From DAHUYF01 sp035945115 (GTDB lineage: Bacteria > Pseudomonadota > Alphaproteobacteria > ATCC43930 > CGMCC-115725), in NCBI GenBank assembly GCA_035945115.1, contig DASZAN010000201.1:62001-126000 (forward strand): a DNA stretch of 64,000 bases. The letters are read 5' to 3'. Numbering within the stretch: the stretch's first letter is position 1; the number at the start of each line of letters is the position of its first letter. Both the position numbers and the translations under genes were made by a program. Positions 62,169 through 64,000 of the stretch are shown in pieces. The notes under the pieces are model-generated. The model was not told the DNA's origin. It saw only the letters and a program-made list of their open reading frames with translations, and did no database searches.

Positions 62169-63098
62169 TTGAGCGGCGCGGCAGTTCCAGACGAGCTTCT
62201 CGCGGTGCGCGCGCCAACGCCGGAGTGGTTCCGCTGGGCAATATCGCGCCCGGTCGAGTCGCGCGTCGTCGCCATCGCGGATTGCCCGATCCACTATCTC
62301 CTCTGGCCGGCGCGGCATGAATCCGCCGGTGCGCGCGGGCTGCTCTTCGTCCACGGCGGCGGCGCGCATGCCAACTGGTGGAGCTACATCGCGCCCTATT
62401 TCACCAGCGACTTCCGCGTCGCCGCGCTCGACCTCTCCGGCATGGGCGACAGCGGCCGGCGCGAGAGTTACAGCGCGCAGCTCCGCGTCGAGGAGATGCG
62501 CGGCGTCATCGCCGATGCCGGACTTGGCCGCAATCCCTTCATCGTCGGCCACAGCTTCGGCGGCTTCATGAGCATGAAGTTCGCAGCCCAGTTCGGCGAC
62601 GAGATCGGCGGCGCCGTCATCGTCGATTCGCCGATCCGCTCGCCCGAAGAGGAGGCGGCGCGGCCGCTCTCGCCGCCGCGCTGGGCGAACCGCAAGATCT
62701 ATGAGAGCTTCGAGGCGGCGCTTGCCCGCTTCCGGCTGATGCCGCCGCAGAGCTGCGAGAACGACTTCATCGTCGAGTTCATCGCGCGGCGCTCGCTCAT
62801 GCCGGTGGCGGGCGGCTGGACCTGGAAGTTCGATGGCGCGGCCATGGGCACGCGGCGCTTCGGCGAGCCCTCCCGCGAATATCTCCAAGCGGTCCGCTGC
62901 CGTGCCGCGCTCATCTTCGGCGAGAAGAGCGCGCTCGTCTCGCGCGCCACCGCCTCCTACATGTCCTCACTCATGGGACCAGAGGCGCCGATCGTCGAGG
63001 TGCCGGAGGCGCAGCACCACGTCATGCTCGACCAGCCGCTGGCCTTCGTCGCGGCGCTCCGCGTGGTGCTCGGAAGCTGGATCCGCGCGGCGCCTTAG
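62169..63098 (+). CDS. Alpha/beta hydrolase
   Basis: 309 residues. FVHGGGAHANWWSYIAPYF (oxyanion region), nucleophile elbow GHSFGG with catalytic Ser, and the C-terminal His in EAQHHVMLDQP; LIFGEKSALVS holds the probable acid. TTG 62169 is preceded by AAGGAG at good spacing; the frame is open upstream through the previous gene only as a shadow. Substrate unknown; it may work with the dehydrogenase 28 bp upstream. Confidence 0.85.
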   Translation: MSGAAVPDELLAVRAPTPEWFRWAISRPVESRVVAIADCPIHYLLWPARHESAGARGLLFVHGGGAHANWWSYIAPYFTSDFRVAALDLSGMGDSGRRESYSAQLRVEEMRGVIADAGLGRNPFIVGHSFGGFMSMKFAAQFGDEIGGAVIVDSPIRSPEEEAARPLSPPRWANRKIYESFEAALARFRLMPPQSCENDFIVEFIARRSLMPVAGGWTWKFDGAAMGTRRFGEPSREYLQAVRCRAALIFGEKSALVSRATASYMSSLMGPEAPIVEVPEAQHHVMLDQPLAFVAALRVVLGSWIRAAP

Positions 63099-63147
63099 CA
63101 TCTCGTCGCGCGGCTCCTCGCAATGACGGCAAACCACACCTCCCGTC

Positions 63148-63227
63148 GTCGTCCCTGCGAAAGCAGGGACCCAGGACCAAGCGACGGAATGCTGCAACCC
63201 TGGATTCCCGCTTTCGCGGGAATGACG
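63148..63227. repeat. Inverted pair of GC-rich intergenic palindromes
   Basis: Left unit about 63148-63174 (CCCTGCGAAAGCAGGG hairpin) and right unit 63199-63227 (TTCCCGCTTTCGCGGGAA hairpin) are related in opposite orientation, ending in CCAGG/CCTGG. A common proteobacterial intergenic palindrome family, probably also a terminator for the convergent genes. Confidence 0.7.
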
Positions 63228-63292
63228 AGTAAAGAACGAGGTTTCGTCAGCACATCCCGCTCACTCCACGCTGAGGGCAAAGCGCCCTGAGG

Positions 63293-63829
63293 TTACTGCC
63301 GCTCCGGCAGCGCCGCCGCTTCGTTGTAGTTCGTGACCGGGGTGCCGCGGTAAAGGGTGCGCGCGCTCCGCTCGGTGATGCGCTTGTGGAGCGCCAGGAA
63401 CGCGGGATCGAGATCGCGCGTCGGCCGCGGCTCGAGCTCGAAGTGATGATGACGGTCCGCGCCGCGCACCAAACTGGCGCTGTCGTCGCCGGCGATCTGC
63501 GCCACGTATGTGGGAACGTAGCGAATGGCGAAGCCGATGCGGCGGTCATCGGAGGCGTTGGGCGGCGAGCCGTGCACGAGCCGCACGTGATGGAGCGACA
63601 TCTCGCCGGGTGCGAGCGTGATCATGCGGCGCTTGGCGCGGTCCACCTCGACCATGACCTCTTGGCCGCGCGTTAGAAGATTGTGCTTGGCGAAGGTGTC
63701 GCGGTGCGGGATCTGATCGAAGGCGTGGCTGCCGGGAACGTATTCCATGGCGCCGTTCGCTTCGGTCGCTTCGGTGAAAGCCACCCACGCCGTCACCACA
63801 TCGGGCTGATCGCCCGCCGCGCCCGGCAC
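63293..63829 (-). pseudogene. Phytanoyl-CoA dioxygenase family, 5'-truncated
   Basis: Only the C-terminal 178 residues of an Fe(II)/2-oxoglutarate dioxygenase of about 280 are present: DVVTAWVAFTEATEANGAMEYVPGSH, LHHVRLVHGSPPNASDDRRIGFAIRYVP (distal iron His and 2-oxoglutarate Arg). The HxD iron motif that should precede PDVVTAW is gone; upstream in the same frame is the TGA stop of the GMC oxidoreductase gene, 15 bp away. So the gene was cut by a deletion that joined it to its neighbour, and is presumably inactive. Confidence 0.75.
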
Positions 63830-63844
63830 GTGGCGCCGCGCGCC

Positions 63845-64000
63845 TCAGCGGGCGGCGAGGACGGCGTCAGCAATCTTCTCAGCCGCCATCAGAGTCGGGA
63901 AGTTGGTGTTGGCGCAGGGCACGACGGGAAAGAGCGAGGCATCGACCACGCGCAAGCCGGCCACCCCGCGCACGCGGCCGGCGGTGTCGGTCACCGCCAT
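63845..64000 (-). CDS. GMC oxidoreductase, C-terminus (partial)
   Basis: The last 51 residues of a glucose-methanol-choline flavoenzyme: GVAGLRVVDASLFPVVPCANTNFPTLMAAEKIADAVLA. The Asn of NTNFPTLM is in the position of the catalytic His/Asn region and the preceding LRVVDAS binds FAD. The gene continues beyond the right edge. Stop TGA at 63845-63847. Confidence 0.85.
   Translation of the reverse strand: MAVTDTAGRVRGVAGLRVVDASLFPVVPCANTNFPTLMAAEKIADAVLAAR

Overview
The window reads as a high-GC alphaproteobacterial chromosome. Signs are the SUF iron-sulfur operon led by an Rrf2 regulator, CysE, GuaB, RlmE and Ppx/GppA, densely packed genes with ATGA/GTGA overlaps, and many GC-rich palindromes between genes. 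I cannot name a genus; Rhizobiales or Rhodospirillales-like lineages fit.

Bases 1-20900 look like core chromosome. An amino-acid ABC ATPase (cut by the left edge) and an FAD amine oxidase come first. Next are a PPOX flavoprotein, a DUF559 nuclease-like gene bracketed by inverted palindromes, an HNH-like gene of visibly lower GC, and cysE. The SUF operon follows, read leftward: regulator, sufB, sufC, sufD, sufS, sufU and a DUF59 protein. Then come two-component genes, a pentapeptide-repeat protein, RsmB-type methyltransferase, guaB, rlmE, ppx and tRNA-Gln(CUG).

Bases about 20929-56029 form a roughly 35 kb genomic island inserted at the 3' end of tRNA-Gln. Its borders are a 45-bp direct repeat (44/45 identical): one copy inside the tRNA, one just past the last catabolic gene. 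A tyrosine-integrase remnant lies next to the tRNA. The cargo is a nearly complete route for anaerobic degradation of aromatic acids. It includes a Liv-type ABC importer, an Rrf2 (BadM-like) regulator, an aryl-CoA ligase, a thioesterase, a PadBCD-like membrane molybdoenzyme with a phenylacetate-CoA ligase, 4-hydroxybenzoyl-CoA reductase (hcrCAB), ATP-dependent benzoyl-CoA reductase (bcrCBAD) with ferredoxin, the ring-opening enzymes dch, oah and had, and a KorAB oxidoreductase able to supply reduced ferredoxin. Between the pad and bcr blocks sits a DUF2249 / NnrS-like / DUF59 / hemerythrin cassette of the kind seen near denitrification genes, followed by a tandem GNAT protein.

The island appears co-regulated. 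Four exact or near-exact FNR/FixK boxes (TTGAT-N4-ATCAA type) precede the pad, DUF2249, bcr/kor and hcr operons, and a fifth precedes the ABC operon. A separate 12-bp element, GTATTTTGGTAC, occurs in both divergent control regions (ligase/GNAT and had/korA), a plausible target of the Rrf2 regulator. Together this suggests oxygen plus effector control of a self-contained, transferable catabolic module.

Beyond the right border (56070-64000) the window returns to chromosome-like genes: a three-subunit molybdenum hydroxylase of unknown substrate, a Tat-exported class II aldolase-like protein, a quinone-oxidoreductase-like dehydrogenase, an alpha/beta hydrolase, a 5'-truncated phytanoyl-CoA dioxygenase gene and the C-terminus of a GMC oxidoreductase cut by the right edge.
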